This document shows, in pieces, positions 11,944 through 23,385 of a stretch of DNA of 64,000 nt. Location: positions 59,674,001-59,738,000 of the forward strand of contig JASDFA010000018.1 of NCBI GenBank assembly GCA_035772735.1, given 5' to 3'. The DNA comes from Datura wrightii. Lineage: Eukaryota > Streptophyta > Magnoliopsida > Solanales > Solanaceae. The translations under genes and the position numbers were made by a program. Position 1 is the stretch's first letter. The number at the start of each line of letters is the position of its first letter. Under the pieces are notes generated by a model, which was not told the origin of the DNA, did no database searches, and saw only the letters and a list, made by a program, of their open reading frames with translations.

Positions 11944-12982
11944 GATTATTTAGCTTCGTCACTAGACGATGGTCAGCTTTGTTGAAAAATGATGGAGAGC
12001 ATAAGCATATTTTTGGGAGTAGTGTCTAGCACCAAGTAGGCTAAGGGTCAGTCAACCCCTATGCCTTAGAACTATAGCCAACATAGATATGTTTATATTA
12101 TTTGGGACCTCCTTTGTGAGATTTCCCTCCCCCAAGGGGCCTTTAGCTTGATATCAATATCATGGTAGCATCTTTAGCCCTAGCAAGGCTTTAGATGGCT
12201 CTTCCCATTTGAGTGTAATAGTCGAGACCATGTAATCTCTATCATGGTAGTGTCGGTTATATGACACGTCTCGCATTGTTCCTTGTGGTTTCAATTATGC
12301 ATGTATATCAGTCATGATATTATGTTTTTAGCAGGTTTGACCCAATGTTCAGTTTTTACTTATGATTATCAGTTTTTAGCTTTGGGTCATTTGAATCAGT
12401 TATGATATGCAGTTATGTTCAGATCATGATTTCAGAAAATAGCATGCAAGCCTTACTCTTAGAATCTTATCTTGATTATGTTTTATAATATGCATGATTT
12501 AATGATTTTACTTACTTAAGTGGTTTTACTTACCTTGCATACTCGGTATATTCCATGTACTGGCCACATATTCTATGTTATATCATTTCATGATACAGGC
12601 TCCGATATTCAAACTCAGCCTCGTTACTAGCTTGCCTTCCACAGTTCCATATCCAGTCTCAGTTGGTGAGTCATCATCTCCCCGGGATCATTCCTTATCA
12701 GTTATCTTTATATTTTCAATTTCAAACTTAGAGAGTTAGTTGAGGTCTTGTCCCATCAACTCATCAGAAGTAGAGGCTCTTCAGACATAGATTGTATTCA
12801 GCTTCAAACTCGTGTTATATGTTCAGATTTTATGTTATGTTTAGATTTCTGCTATGTTTATCATGTTGATCTTCCACTTTATTGATTGAGTTATAAGTTA
12901 TGTTCATGTCATGGGTCGACTTGGAGCCTCTCGGGGTTCCTTGTCCAGTCTTTCAATCCGAGCCTATGTTCGGGTCGTGACA
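10713..12982 (+). repeat. Solo LTR L, Tekay-like, inserted in K integrase
   Basis: Starts TGTAATGCCCC (10713) and ends GTTCGGGTCGTGACA (12982), both as in complete LTRs of this group. Integrase of K continues on both sides with nothing else lost. Flanking pentamers CCCTA and CTCTG could be a decayed duplication (two transitions). Inside are CACGAGTC/GACTCGTGG words near the 5' end, a (TA)n run, GGGAGTAGTGTCTAGCACC near 12017, and the TATCAT-TTC-ATGATA palindrome (12581-12595). No gene. A solo LTR is the usual product of unequal recombination. Confidence 0.88.
11903..11939. repeat. (TA)n microsatellite
   Basis: About 18 uninterrupted TA units inside solo LTR L. The other LTR copies lack it, so it expanded after insertion. 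Confidence 0.95.
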
Positions 12983-13570
12983 CTCTGCCTGACTATCTGT
13001 CTATGGGTGGAAAGTTGTGTTGAGATTCACCTGGGTGTCGAGACCCTTCTAAAAGGACTTCCAGAACTGGGATATGAATTGAGTACCCCTATCGAAAATA
13101 ATGGACAAAGGGACTCCATGTAACCTGAATAACTCCCAGATGTAAAGCCTAGCATAGTCCTCTATTGAATCTGTAGTCTTGACTGGTAAGACATGAGCTG
13201 ACTCAGTTATCTGGTCCACTACCACCCATATAGAATCATGTTGTCGACGCATTTAAAGTAGCTCTGTGATGAATTCTGTATATATTACTTCCCACTTCCA
13301 AGTAGGTATACTAATATCTTGAGTCATACTCCCGATCTTTGATGCTCTACCTTAACCTGTTGACAATTTGGGTACTTAGCCATAAATTTTGTAATATCTC
13401 TCTTCATACCATTTCACCAATAAACTTCCCCTAAGTTACGGTACATCTTGGTGGCCCCTGGGTGAATAGAATACCGTGATTGTGAGCCTCTTTCAGTATT
13501 CGTTGTCTTAGTCACCTACATCTCAAATACATAATCAACTTTGATATCAGAGCACACCATCTCCCCCTTG
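12983..13570 (-). pseudogene. Element K integrase core and zinc finger
   Basis: The open part (13252-13049) holds the HDSIWVVVDQ segment with the first catalytic Asp, and HGVPLSIIFDRGTQF with the second. The zinc-finger part lies at about 13400-13340, and the start of the domain near 13560 carries the EVFSQGGDGVL words. Stops and small frame breaks separate these. The Glu-bearing segment is cut by solo LTR L. Confidence 0.8.
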
Positions 13571-14260
13571 GGAGAATACCTCCACTTTCTGATTGTGGAT
13601 AGCTTCCTTCAACTTTAGCATAATAGGATCATCATCTTCTTTTGCCTTAAATTCCACCACCATGAAGATTCTGAGACATTCTAAATGGTGATACCCCCAT
13701 CTTCTGAGTCTGCAAGGCAAACCCCTAAACAAGCAAGCATGTGGACATATCTAACCAACTATTTCTTTCCCTCTTCAAATGAGCCACACTACCCATGGAT
13801 GACCTGCTAAGGGCATCAGCTACAACATTGGCTTTACCCCGATGGTATAGAACTCTCATTTAATAATCCTTGAGAAGTTCAAGCCATCTTCTCTGCCAAA
13901 GATTCAGGTCTTTCTGATTAAATACATATTAAAGGCTCTTTTGTTCAATGAACACATCAACATGGACACCATACAAATAATGCCTCCAAATCTTCAAGGC
14001 AAAAACTAGCACTGCTAGCTCAAGGTCATAAGTCGGATAATTCTTTTCATGGAATTTACACTGTCTAGAACCATAAGCGATGACCTTACCATGCTGCATC
14101 AGCACACACTCAAGCCTGACTCTGGAGGCATCAAAATAGACTATGAACCCATTTGTAACATTTGGTAGATTCAAAACTGGAGCTGAAGTGAGTCAAGTCA
14201 TTAACTACTGGAAGCTCTTCTCACAAGTTTCAAACCACTAAAACTTGACCTTCTTCTGAG
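13571..14260 (-). pseudogene. Element K RNase H
   Basis: An 81-codon open segment (14174-13929) has GFIVYFDASRVRLECVLMQ and YDLELAVLVFALKIWRHYLYG, the first RNase H blocks with the DAS active-site Asp. The C-terminal part (near 13870-13800) carries the ADALSR-type linker words but is broken. RNase H would degrade the RNA strand during reverse transcription. Confidence 0.82.
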
Positions 14261-14740
14261 TCAATCGAGTTAAAGGAGAAGATATAGATGAAAACCCATC
14301 TATAAACCTCCTGTAATAACCAACTAAGCCCAAAAAGCTTTTGATGTCGGAGGGAGTGATGGTCCACGCTAGTTCATCACTGTTTCTATCTTTCAAGAGT
14401 CTACCTGAAAACCCTTACTAGACACCATATGTCTAACAAATGCAACTGATTTCAGCCAAAACTCACACTTGCTGAACTTGGCAAATAGCTTACGGTCCTT
14501 AAGAGTTTTATGCATAATTCTCAAATGATTAGCATATTCCTCCTAACTCCGAGTGTATATAAGGAAATCATTTTATGAAGTCGATGATGAACATATCCAA
14601 GTACTACTTGAATACCCTGTTCAATAAATTTATAAAAACTGCAATAGCATTTATTAGTTCAAATGATATAACTACAAATTTGTAGTGACCATATCATGTT
14701 TTGAAGGTTGTTTATGGGATTTCTAACTATAATAAATTAG
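14261..14740 (-). pseudogene. Element K reverse transcriptase fragment
   Basis: The minus strand shows the RT segment from an FGL-like motif (near 14690) through the palm region near 14580 and the VKCEFW-like thumb near 14460, all with substitutions and stops. The N-terminal third of RT is absent: sequence jumps at about 14740 from RT into protease. Confidence 0.7.
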
Positions 14741-15211
14741 CTTTGGTGATTTTCTAGAAAATTGACATTGGGCAATTTTTGTAAACCCCTTGCTATAATT
14801 GACTCATCGAACAGACTAAATACTGAGAAGGATTTCGAGAGGCATTCGAGACTGACACCAAAATTTATTGCAACATATGAGGTCACAAAGGATAAGGTGT
14901 CCCCTGTATCTAACAACACATAAACATCAAGGTGAAAGAATCGTAACATACCCGTGACCACATCTAGTGGGTTTTCTTGATCTAGGTGCGATGAGAGTGC
15001 ATAGAATCAATTTTGACATTTTTTTCCACTTGCACTAGATGAGGCACCCTGCTAGGATGGGCAAATTGCTGGAGTTGCTGAAGAGGTGGCTTACGTATAG
15101 CCACTAACGTCGCCCTGTTTGGCAGATGGATAGTCTGGAAGTCTATGATTGGGCTTACCAATGTCAAAATAACTTTTCTTATTGAGAAAACACTCCCCAG
15201 GGTGGTTCCTT
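14741..15211 (-). pseudogene. Element K protease and gag zinc-knuckle relic
   Basis: The open segment 14961-14737 has FFHLDVYVLLDTGDTLSFVT, the aspartic protease active-site region with an intact DTG. Above it, 15167-14982 is open but degenerate. Near 15200-15130 lie remnants of a CCHC-type knuckle (GKPNHRL). The gag N-terminus was displaced by element B at 15212. Confidence 0.7.
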
Positions 15212-15546
15212 CTTACACCACAAAGTTTCCTTAGACTAGACTTTGGATTTGGAATTTAATCAACATAGCAATATTTCCTCAGAACGACTCGTTGTATGAG
15301 TCATGACTTCATGTTGCGGATCATAGGAAGAGTCGTGTTAAGACTAAGATTTTTTTCCCCTAGACCATGAGTCATGATGATTGGGTACAACACATGATCA
15401 TAAGTCATAGTCAGAATCCACAAAGATAGTCCTGAAGTAATGAATCAAGTAACGGCTTATGAAACCTCATTACGGGTCAAGGTTTGGAGTCGTAGGATGG
15501 AGAATCAGGGGAAATGCAAGTACTGTCCATTTGACCACAAGTGGAT
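15212..15546 (+). repeat. Element B 5' LTR, first ~335 bases only
   Basis: Aligns with 18725-19060: AAAGTTTCCTTAGACTAGA, GACTCGTTGTATGAGTC, and GGAGAATCAGGGGAAATGCAAG near 15500. It breaks at about 15546 directly into RT coding sequence (GGATTTGATGAATAGGGTG), so the rest of the LTR, primer site, gag, protease and RT N-terminus are lost in one deletion. Confidence 0.8.
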
Positions 15547-16560
15547 TTGATGAATAGGGTGTTTAAGCAGTATTTGGATATGTTTGTAATTATCTTAATA
15601 GATGATATCCTTACATATTCTGGAGCGAGAAGGATCATACCACTCATTTGAGGATTGTGTTGCAGACTCTCAAGGATCATCAATTGTTTGCTAAATTTAC
15701 CAAGTGTGAGTTTTGGTTGTACTCAATAGCATTCTTGGGTCATGTGGTGTCTAGCGAGTGTGTGTAGGAAAACTCTCAAAATATGAAAGCGGTGAAGAAT
15801 TAGCCTAGACCTGTCAATCCCACTAATATTAGGAGTTTCTTGGGTTTAGCTAGCTACTACAATAGGTTCGTAGAGAGATTTTCATCCATTGTAGCAGTGT
15901 TGACTAAATTGACCCAGAGAAGTCAAATTTTCAATGCTCAGATGCTTATGAAAAGAGTTTTCATGAGTTAAAGACTGGACTTATTTCAGCTCTGGTATTG
16001 ACCCTACTGGAGGGCAGGATGGTTTCATTGTGTATCGTGATGCCTCTAGGTTTGGTCTTGGTTGAGTGTTGGTGCAGCATGGTAAGGTCATTGTGTATGC
16101 CTCGAGACAGCTTAAGACTCATGAAAAAATTACCCGATGCATGACCTAGAGTTGGCAGCAGTGGTGTTTGCCTTAAAGATTTGGAGGAATTATTTATATG
16201 GGGTGCATGTGGATGTGTTCACTGATCACAAGTTCCTATAGTATGTGTTTACTCAGAAGGACCTGAATTTGCGGCAAAGGAGGTGGCTAGAGATTATCAA
16301 GGATTATAACATGTCTGTCCTTTATCATCCAGCAAGGCCAATGTAGTGGCAGATGCTCTTGGTAGGCTGTCCATGGAGAGTGTGTCCCATGTAGAGAATA
16401 GGAGAAAGAATTTGGTAAAGGATGTCTATAGGCTTGCTTTTCTAGGATTCCACCTTAGAGATTCGTCGGATGGTGGCGTTATTATTCGGAATGCGTCAGA
16501 ATCTTCATTCGTGACGGAAGTTAAAGAAGAAAGATGAGGATCCTATTCTAGTGAAGTTGA
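15547..16560 (+). pseudogene. Element B RT (C-terminal half) and RNase H
   Basis: RT begins at LMNRVFKQYLDMFVII and keeps the catalytic pair in LIDDIL (about 15600). The KCEFWL segment is near 15705, and LGLASYYNRFVERF follows near 15845. RNase H follows near 16000-16250, with frameshifts around the DAS region. The 63-codon open segment 16346-16537 has ADALGRLSMESVSHVE, the RNase H-integrase linker. Non-functional. Confidence 0.78.
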
Positions 16561-18435
16561 AGGAAGTTCTGAAATCAAAAAGTGGAGGTTTTCTCCCAAG
16601 AGAAAGATGGTGTACTCCGATATTAGGGTTGATTGTGTCTACCGGTTATAAATGACTTGAGAGAGAGGATATTGAGCGAGGCTCATGGCTCTGGTACTCT
16701 ATCTATCCAGGTACAACCAATATATATCGCAACCTATGGGAAGTCTATTGGTGGAATGGCATGAAGAAGGACATAGCAAAATTTGTGGCTAAGTATCCGA
16801 ATTGCCATCACGTGAAGGTTGAGCATCATAGACCCGGAGGTATGCTTTAGGACATCAGCATTCCTACGTGGAAGTAGGAAGATATCAATATAGACTTCAT
16901 TACAGCATTGTCTCTAGGGCTATGCAAATTAACGGTTAAACCAATAACCCAAACCGATAATTGAGTTATTGGATTAATGATTCGGATTATTGGTTTAATG
17001 GTTTGATTATCGGCTTACTATCATAAGTTATTGTGTTATTGGTTTGGTTATCAGTTTGACCACTTTTTTAACGAGTAAACCAATAACCCGATAATAATTT
17101 ATTAAATTATAATTTTAGTCTTCAATATATTAAGTATTCTAGAAAGAAGATGAATCGGATGTCGATGAAAGGTGGAGGAGATATTATTTAAATCTAAATT
17201 AAAGTTGATTGCTTTAATTTTGATACTTCTATAAGTTCTTTCTTTTTTCACCTATTTTTTTCTAGCTAAACATAGTTATGACTTATGAGATTTTATTCTG
17301 ACAACTTAACGGTTAATCCAATAACCGAACCGACAATGATTAATAGCCGATTAACCAATAACCAATTAACCGATATCTTAATGGTTTAGCATATCTACAA
17401 ACCGATAGCCAATAAGTAGAACCAATAATTTTTAAAACTGAACTGAACTAACTAATAATCCCTAGTTGCCTCGTACCCGCTGATAGTGTCACTCTATATG
17501 GGTGATTATGGACAGGTTGACCAAATCAGCACACTACTTATCGGTCAAAAATACAAATTTAGTTGAGGATTATGCTAGACTCTATATTCGGTAGTTGGTT
17601 CTGTTGCATGGTGTTTCTTTATCCATTATCTCAGATAGGGGTACTCAGTTATGAAGATCATTTCAAAAGGGACGTGGTACTCAGGTGAAGCTTAGTACCA
17701 CTTTTCATCCACAAATAGATGCTTAGGTTTGAGCGGACCATTCATACTCTAGAGGACATGTTGAGAGCATGTGTGATTGATCTCAAAGGTAGTTGAGATG
17801 ATCACTAGCCTCTCATCTAGTTTTCCTACGACTATAGCTATCACTCCAGCATTCAAATGGCTCCATTTGAGGCTCTTTACGTGCGTAGGTGTAAATCACC
17901 AATTGAGTGGTTCAAGGTAGGTGAGGCTATGTTGATAGGTCCAGATTCAGTACATGAGGCTGTAAAGAAGGTTCAGCTTAATAGAGAAAGGCTAAAAATA
18001 GCTCGGAGTCATCAAAAATCTTATGCAGATGTTAGGAGGAAAGAGCTTGAGTTTGAGGTTGACAATTGGATGTTTATGAAGGTGTCTCCCATGAAGGGAG
18101 TTTTGACGAAATCTTAGTCCTTGATGTGTTTGTCCTTATAGGATATGGAGACGAGTTTTCAAGGTGGCATATGACTTGGAGTTACCAACGAAGTTAGCAT
18201 TGGTGCATCCAGTCTTCCATGTGTCTTTGTTGAAAAAGTGCATTGGCGATCCAGCTTTAGTTGTTCTGGTAGAGAGCATTGGCGTGAAGGATAGCCTTAC
18301 CTATGAAGAGGTTCCCATTGAGATCCTTGATCATCAGATTCAGAAGTTGAGGAAACACGAAAGTAGCTTTAGTGAAGGTTTTGTGGAGAAATCAGCTTGT
18401 GGGGAGCTACGTAGGAAGCCAAAGCAGATATGATG
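16561..18435 (+). pseudogene. Element B integrase, split by a MITE
   Basis: The zinc finger is at about 16740-16850 (YWWNGMKKDIAKFVAKYPNC, where the first Cys of CPNC is Tyr). The core is interrupted at 16915-17464 by the MITE and resumes at the HSIWVI-like segment (17490). It continues to SIISDRGTQL (near 17620), then a shortened region. Open stretches 17857-18117 and 18164-18433 carry MAPFEALYVRRCKSPI and the LALVHPVFHVSLLKKCIGD C-terminal module. Several stops. Confidence 0.8.
16915..17464. mobile_element. hAT-like non-autonomous DNA transposon (MITE), 550 bp
   Basis: Interrupts element B integrase. Ends are TAGGGCTAT...AATCCCTA, short inverted termini. Flanking octamers ATTGTCTC (16907-16914) and GTTGCCTC (17465-17472) form an 8-bp duplication differing by two transitions; removing the element plus one octamer rejoins the integrase frame. 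Interior is AT-rich with many sub-repeats of the AACCGATAACC type in both orientations, and no ORF. TAGGG ends and an 8-bp duplication fit the hAT superfamily. Family name unknown. Confidence 0.8.
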
Positions 18436-18724
18436 GCTAAATATCCGCATCTTTTTTATTCCGGCTCAATCCCAGCATGAGGTACCAGTTTCCTCCTTAG
18501 TACTCTATTAAGTTTCATGTGAAGTTCATGTCTCTTAGTTCCTTTTATCTCATAGCATGCATGTATGTTTCATGAATTCAGTTCAGTCATGTATCTCAAT
18601 TCGGAGTCAGCCACTCCATCAGTTTTCAGTTTATAGCTTTCAGTTTTGGGATTACAGCTCTTTATCTATCTTTCCGGCTTAGTTGGTCTCCATTCAAGGA
18701 TGAATATTCCCAAGGGGGAGATAA
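18436..18724 (+). other. Element B 3' untranslated region with PPT and stem-loop
   Basis: Non-coding. ATTCA-AGGA-TGAAT (18692-18705) forms a short stem, followed by the PPT CAAGGGGGAGATAA (18711-18724) directly before the LTR. Compared with A and G, one stem pair is T-A instead of C-G, which keeps pairing. Confidence 0.8.
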
Positions 18725-19338
18725 TGTAACACCCAAAGTTTCCTAAGACTAGAATCAGGATTTGGAATTTGATCAATAGAAAAATATACAATTTTTCCTC
18801 AGAATGACTCATTGAGCGAGTCGTGGCTTCATGTTATGGGTCGTAGGAAGAGTCGTGGTAAGCCTCAGAATTTGTTCCCTTAGACCACGAGTTGCGATGA
18901 GTGGGTATGACTCGTGGTCATGAGTTGTAGTCAGAATCTGCAGAGACAGCCTTGAATTAATGAGTCATGTAACAACTCGTGAGACCTCATAATGGGTCAT
19001 GGTTTGGAGTCATAGGATGGAGAATCAGAGGAAGTGCAAGGACTGTCCACTGACCATGAGTCATAGGACGACTCATGTTATACAGTGACTAGTCATAATT
19101 GGTACCAATGGTTTGAGAATCAGAGAACTAGAAAATAGGCTGGCATGTGACGAGTGGATACCACTAGTCATGGTAGGGTGGTACAACTCATGGTAAGAGT
19201 CGTGACAACTGGTAGGCAGGATTTTAAATATGATTTCCAAAGGGTATTTTTTAATTTTCTGAGCTTCTAACCCCTAAGTGACATTGTTTTGAATTTTTTA
19301 AAGGGTGAATCAAGGGGTTTAACCTAGACTAAGTCATC
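18725..19338 (+). repeat. Element B 3' LTR, first part
   Basis: Starts TGTAACACCCAAAG after the PPT. Rich in words such as GACTCATTGAGCGAGTCG, ACTCGTGGTCATGAG and ACCACGAGTTG, imperfect inverted repeats typical of this LTR group. Ends in TCATC (19334-19338), the target duplication of element D. Confidence 0.88.
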
Positions 19339-21492
19339 TGTAGTACCCCGAAGGTTCCTAAGACTAGAAGAGAGGATGGAAATAAGTTCAACAGAAAAAT
19401 CTGCATTTTTGCCTCAGTACAACTCAACCTGCGAGTCGTAGGTTAGTAGTACATATCTTTAGAAGACCTGCGGATCAGGTTAGAGATTTTTGTTCCCTAG
19501 ACCATGAGTCCCCACTACGAATCATAGTATGTGGGTACGACCCGTGATCAGGAGTCGTAGCAAGTCTTTAGAGCTATCCAGTGATTGATGGTACGAGTGA
19601 TTATACGATGCATAGAACTGAATTACGGATCGTAGTAAGATTCATGGAAATACTCAGAGGGTTGGAGGTTTTAGACCTGGTCATTACGTAAGGATACCAT
19701 GAGTCGTAGGAGGATTGAGCGACTCGTGGTACAATTCATGACAGCTGACAGATTAGTTTTTCCTGTGAATTATTAAGGGTATTTCTATAAATCCTAAGCT
19801 CCTAAGCCCTAAACTACGTCATTTTATGCCCTAAAAAGGAGTGTATTAGGGGAGTTTAACCTATTCTATTTCATTCAACTCCCATGCATGCAAGTTTAGA
19901 GGGTTACATTGAAGTTCAAGCTTAGCAGTCCTCCAATTCTCCCCTAAATCTCTTGGGCTTTCCAAATCAAGATAAGAATTAGTTTACCCAGGTACATAGG
20001 GCCATGAATGAGAGTTTTCTTTCACTCTCATGCCCAAATTTCTCCTCAAGTTCATGAATTCAAGTGTATGATCCTATGAGGTTTTACCCCAATTTTCATG
20101 AAATTCTCTATGATTTATTTATGGGTCAATTCCCTTAATGTTTCAAATCATATTTTCAGATCTATGGGTAGATTGTATACATACTTTCGATTATTAATTC
20201 ATGATTCTGAATTTTACAAAAAATTATGCCCAATTATGCAAGTTTCATAAAAAGTTAAGTTCATGATTCTATTATCATGTTGATTCTCCTAAGCCCTAAC
20301 TTATGATTTATGATTTATGATATGATTTCCTACAAGTACTCTTCATGAATTTATTAATCTCAAGTATGATGACTTCTCAAACATGATGATTTCTCAAGCA
20401 TGTATGTTCTTCATGATTTATGAGTTTATAATTTTGGCCGACTCATGGGCCCTTCTTTCATGGCTAATCATGTATTAAAGTATGATCAAGTATGTTATGA
20501 TTTAACTATCCATGAACTTCATGTATGATTTTTAGGACTACTATATGAGCTTTCATGTGCATGTTTTTGGGAGCGGTGTCTAGCACCAAGTAGGCCCGGC
20601 GTTCAGGTAAACTTTGAGGTCTCAGAACTACGCGCCAACGTAGGTTTATATTCATGGACTCTAGGTGGGTCCCATGACTCTAGGTGGGTCCCATTAGTGA
20701 TATCACGGTATGTAAGTCCCTTGCCTGGAAAGCCTGGGACGGCTCTGCCCACTAGAGCCATATAGTTGGGGCATCATATAAGCTCTATCATGATAGTGTC
20801 GATTAAGGCGAGTTCTCCCATAGTTCCTTATGTTTTATAGATGATCATGATTACAATACTTTGGCTCAAGTTATATTCTTACAAGGTTTCTCTTATGATT
20901 GTGATTATGACTAGTTTATGAATGGTTTTTAAAATCTTGTGCCCTCATGTTTATGTTATCATTATCCCTTTATGTTTGAAATTCCCTACTTTTATAAACT
21001 TTTATGTATTTTATTGTCTGTTTTTATTTACATTGCATACTTAGTACATTCAAAGTACTGACCGCATACTCTATGTTGTATCGTTTCATGATACATGTCC
21101 GAGATATCAGACACCGCCGCGCCATTAGTCCTGATTCCATATCAGTTTTGCTATCTAATATTGGTGAATCCTCATCTTCTGAGGACACTCAATTTAGTTT
21201 GTTATTTTGTTATTTCAGTTATAGACTTTTGTCGAGCTAGTTAGGGATGTTATCCCATCAGCTCCTCAATTATGTTAGAGGTTTTTTAGATAATGTGTAG
21301 AAACTCTGCTTGTCAGTGTTGATTTGGTTTATTATTATTAGGTGTGTAGACTTTTGCTTATTCATGTTCAGTTTATTAGTTTTTGCTAATTTAAGCTCTT
21401 TAGCCGCTATGTTCATGCCATTGGTCGATTTGGAGCCATTCGTGGTTCTAGATCCCGTGTCTCGGTCTAGGGTCTCAGCTTAGGTCATGAAA
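19339..21492 (+). repeat. Element D 5' LTR (2,154 bp)
   Basis: Starts TGTAGTACCCCGAAGG. Its end has decayed to TCATGAAA where the 3' copy reads CCGTGACA. Carries ACTCGTGG/CCACGAGTC words in the first 450 bases, GGGAGCGGTGTCTAGCACC near 20568, the CATCAT..ATGAT stem-loop near 20769, AGTAC/GTACT words near 21045, and the TATCGTTTCATGATA palindrome at 21079-21093. No gene inside. Confidence 0.9.
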
Positions 21493-21496
21493 AACT

Positions 21497-21508
21497 TAGT
21501 ATTAGAGA
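21497..21508 (+). other. Element D primer-binding site, mutated
   Basis: TAGTATTAGAGA stands where TGGTATCAGAGC is expected, 4 bases after the LTR. The changes are mainly G-to-A and C-to-T, consistent with decay of methylated cytosines. Confidence 0.75.
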
Positions 21509-21719
21509 ATTAGGTTTTGAAGTGTCCTAGGGTGTATGAAATTCGCGTTAGGTAGAGTCTTTTTCATGGGTGTGAAGCGCGCCATACATATGACGAAGAG
21601 ACTATGAAACATTTTAAGAAATTTCCCTTCTTTCATGATATATGTCGTGTGATGAAGTATCTCTCTATCCTTCTAACTCATGCTATACGCATTTGCAGAA
21701 TCATGACTCCATGATGTAT

Positions 21720-22800
21720 AAGTGGAAGAAGGAACGAGAACGGAGATGGCCATGAGGATGGCAACGGGGATGAGCATCCGCAAGCCCCTCCAGCACCATC
21801 ACCAGCAGGTCCTTTGCCCGAGCAAGTCTCTCATGTCGAGTTTAGGGTAGCTCTTCAGTTGTTGGCTCAAGCCTTGACCGCTCAGGTCAATCAGTAGGCA
21901 GTGGCTCATGTTCCCCAGAATGGGAACGCAGTAGTGGCTCATGTTAGAGATTTCCTCAGGATAAATCCCCCTGAGTTTCTTGGTTCGAGAGTGGATGAGG
22001 ACCCGCATGAGTTTCTGGAAGAGATTCAAAAGATCACCCAGATTATGGGGGTGACGGGAGAAGAGAGTACAGACTTAGCCTCCTATCAGCTGAAGGGGGT
22101 TTCTTATATTTGGTACCATCAGCGGAGGGATGGTAGACCAGTGGGCGCAGTTCCCATGAGCTGGGAGGAGTTCATGACAGCCTTCTTAGTCAGATTCTTC
22201 CCTAGGGAGTTCAGAGAGGCAAAAGCAATGGTGTTCGTCAATTTGAGGAAAAATGTTATGACTATCCAAGAGTACTCCTTAGAGTTTACCCAGCTATCCA
22301 AATATACGCCGGAGATAGTGGCAGATTAGCGAGCTTGCATGAACAGGTTTATATATGGGGTGTTAGATGCGTTGGTCAAGGAATGTAGGACAGCAATGTT
22401 GAACAATGATCTTGATTTCTCCCGATTGGTGATATATGCCCAGCAGATCGAGGCGGATCAAATGAGGGAAAAGGAGAGAGATGCCAAGAGGGCCAAGATA
22501 GGCAGCTTAGGGTTCTCTCAGCAGAGGTCAAATGGTGGACATCGTTAGCAGTCCCACCAGAGGTCATCGACCCCAGCGTCGTCATCAGCCATTGTCCCGT
22601 CCAGACCGTGGGGTGATCAGAGGAGCAGGGCATTAGATTCGAGTTGATAGAGGGACACATCGGTAGAGCGCACCTTTCCAGTCTACGAAAAATATGGTAA
22701 CAACCGCATAGGAGAGTGCCTAGTCAGAAGAGATGTTTGCTACGAATGTGGGAAACCCAAGCACATTCGTGGGGAGTGTCCTTTGGTTATATAGGGCGAT
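21720..22800 (+). pseudogene. Element D gag
   Basis: The capsid region 21901-22329 is open, with INPPEFLGSRVDEDPHEFLE and YQLKGVSYIWYHQ, the Ty3/gypsy gag signature. It stops at TAG (22327), reopens at 22339-22548, and stops again. The intact CCHC knuckle CYECGKPKHIRGEC lies at 22738-22779; an earlier Cys-rich segment has its Cys codons changed to Tyr. Stops look like CAG-to-TAG changes. Gag would form the particle and bind RNA. Confidence 0.85.
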
Positions 22801-23385
22801 AGAAGAGGTCGTGCCCAGACAACTAGTTCTTCAGCAACTCCAATAGTATGTCCTTCTTAGCAGGGTGCATCCACCATTGTAGGTGGTGGACAACGTCAGA
22901 ATAGGTTTTATGCCCGCTCATCACATCAGGAGCAGGAGTTCTCTCCAAATGTAGTCACTGGTATGCTGCGTGTATTTCATTTTGATGTGTATGCACTTTT
23001 AGATCCATGGGATACTTTATCTTCTGTGACTCCTTATGTATCTATTAGTTCTGAAGTTAGTCCCGAAATCCTATCAGAGCCCTTCTCAGTCTCTACTCCA
23101 ATCAGTGACATAGTGATAGCTCGATGGGTATACAGAAATTACCCTGTCACAGTCCTTCAGAAAGTCACCTCAACCGATCTACTAGAGTTAGACATGACTA
23201 ATTTGATGTTATCTTTGGTATGGATTGGTTGCATGCATGCTATGCCTTAGTGAATTGTAGAACCCATATTGTAGAGTTCCGATTTCCGGGTGAGCCAGTC
23301 CTAAAATGGAAGGGTAGTTCAGTCGTGCTTGTAGGTCGCTTTGTTTCCTACCTTAAGGCCAGGGAGATGATTTCCAAGGGGGAGA
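22801..23385 (+). pseudogene. Element D protease
   Basis: HFDVYALLDPWDTLSSVT (from about 22978) is the active-site region; the catalytic triad reads DPW, so the Gly is lost. FRFPGEPVLKWKGSS and the VGRFVSYLKAREMISKG segment end the domain, just before the deletion junction near 23380 where integrase sequence follows directly. Confidence 0.75.

Larger units (their letters stand above)
10257..15211 (-). mobile_element. Element K: Tekay-like internal region, minus strand, no LTR of its own visible
   Basis: On the minus strand, from 15211 down, it reads: gag zinc-knuckle relic, protease, part of RT, RNase H, integrase core, then the integrase GPY module. It is interrupted by solo LTR L (10713-12982), capped by J on the left and by element B on the right. 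About 0.7 kb of RT is missing between protease and the FGL-type RT motif near 14740. It is the oldest layer of the nest inside the window. Confidence 0.8.

Noticed and set aside
16915..17464. AACCGATAACC-rich stretch as a telomere-like or simple satellite
   Set aside because: The units are irregular, in both orientations, and bounded by TAGGG ends with an 8-bp duplication. A MITE explains it better.
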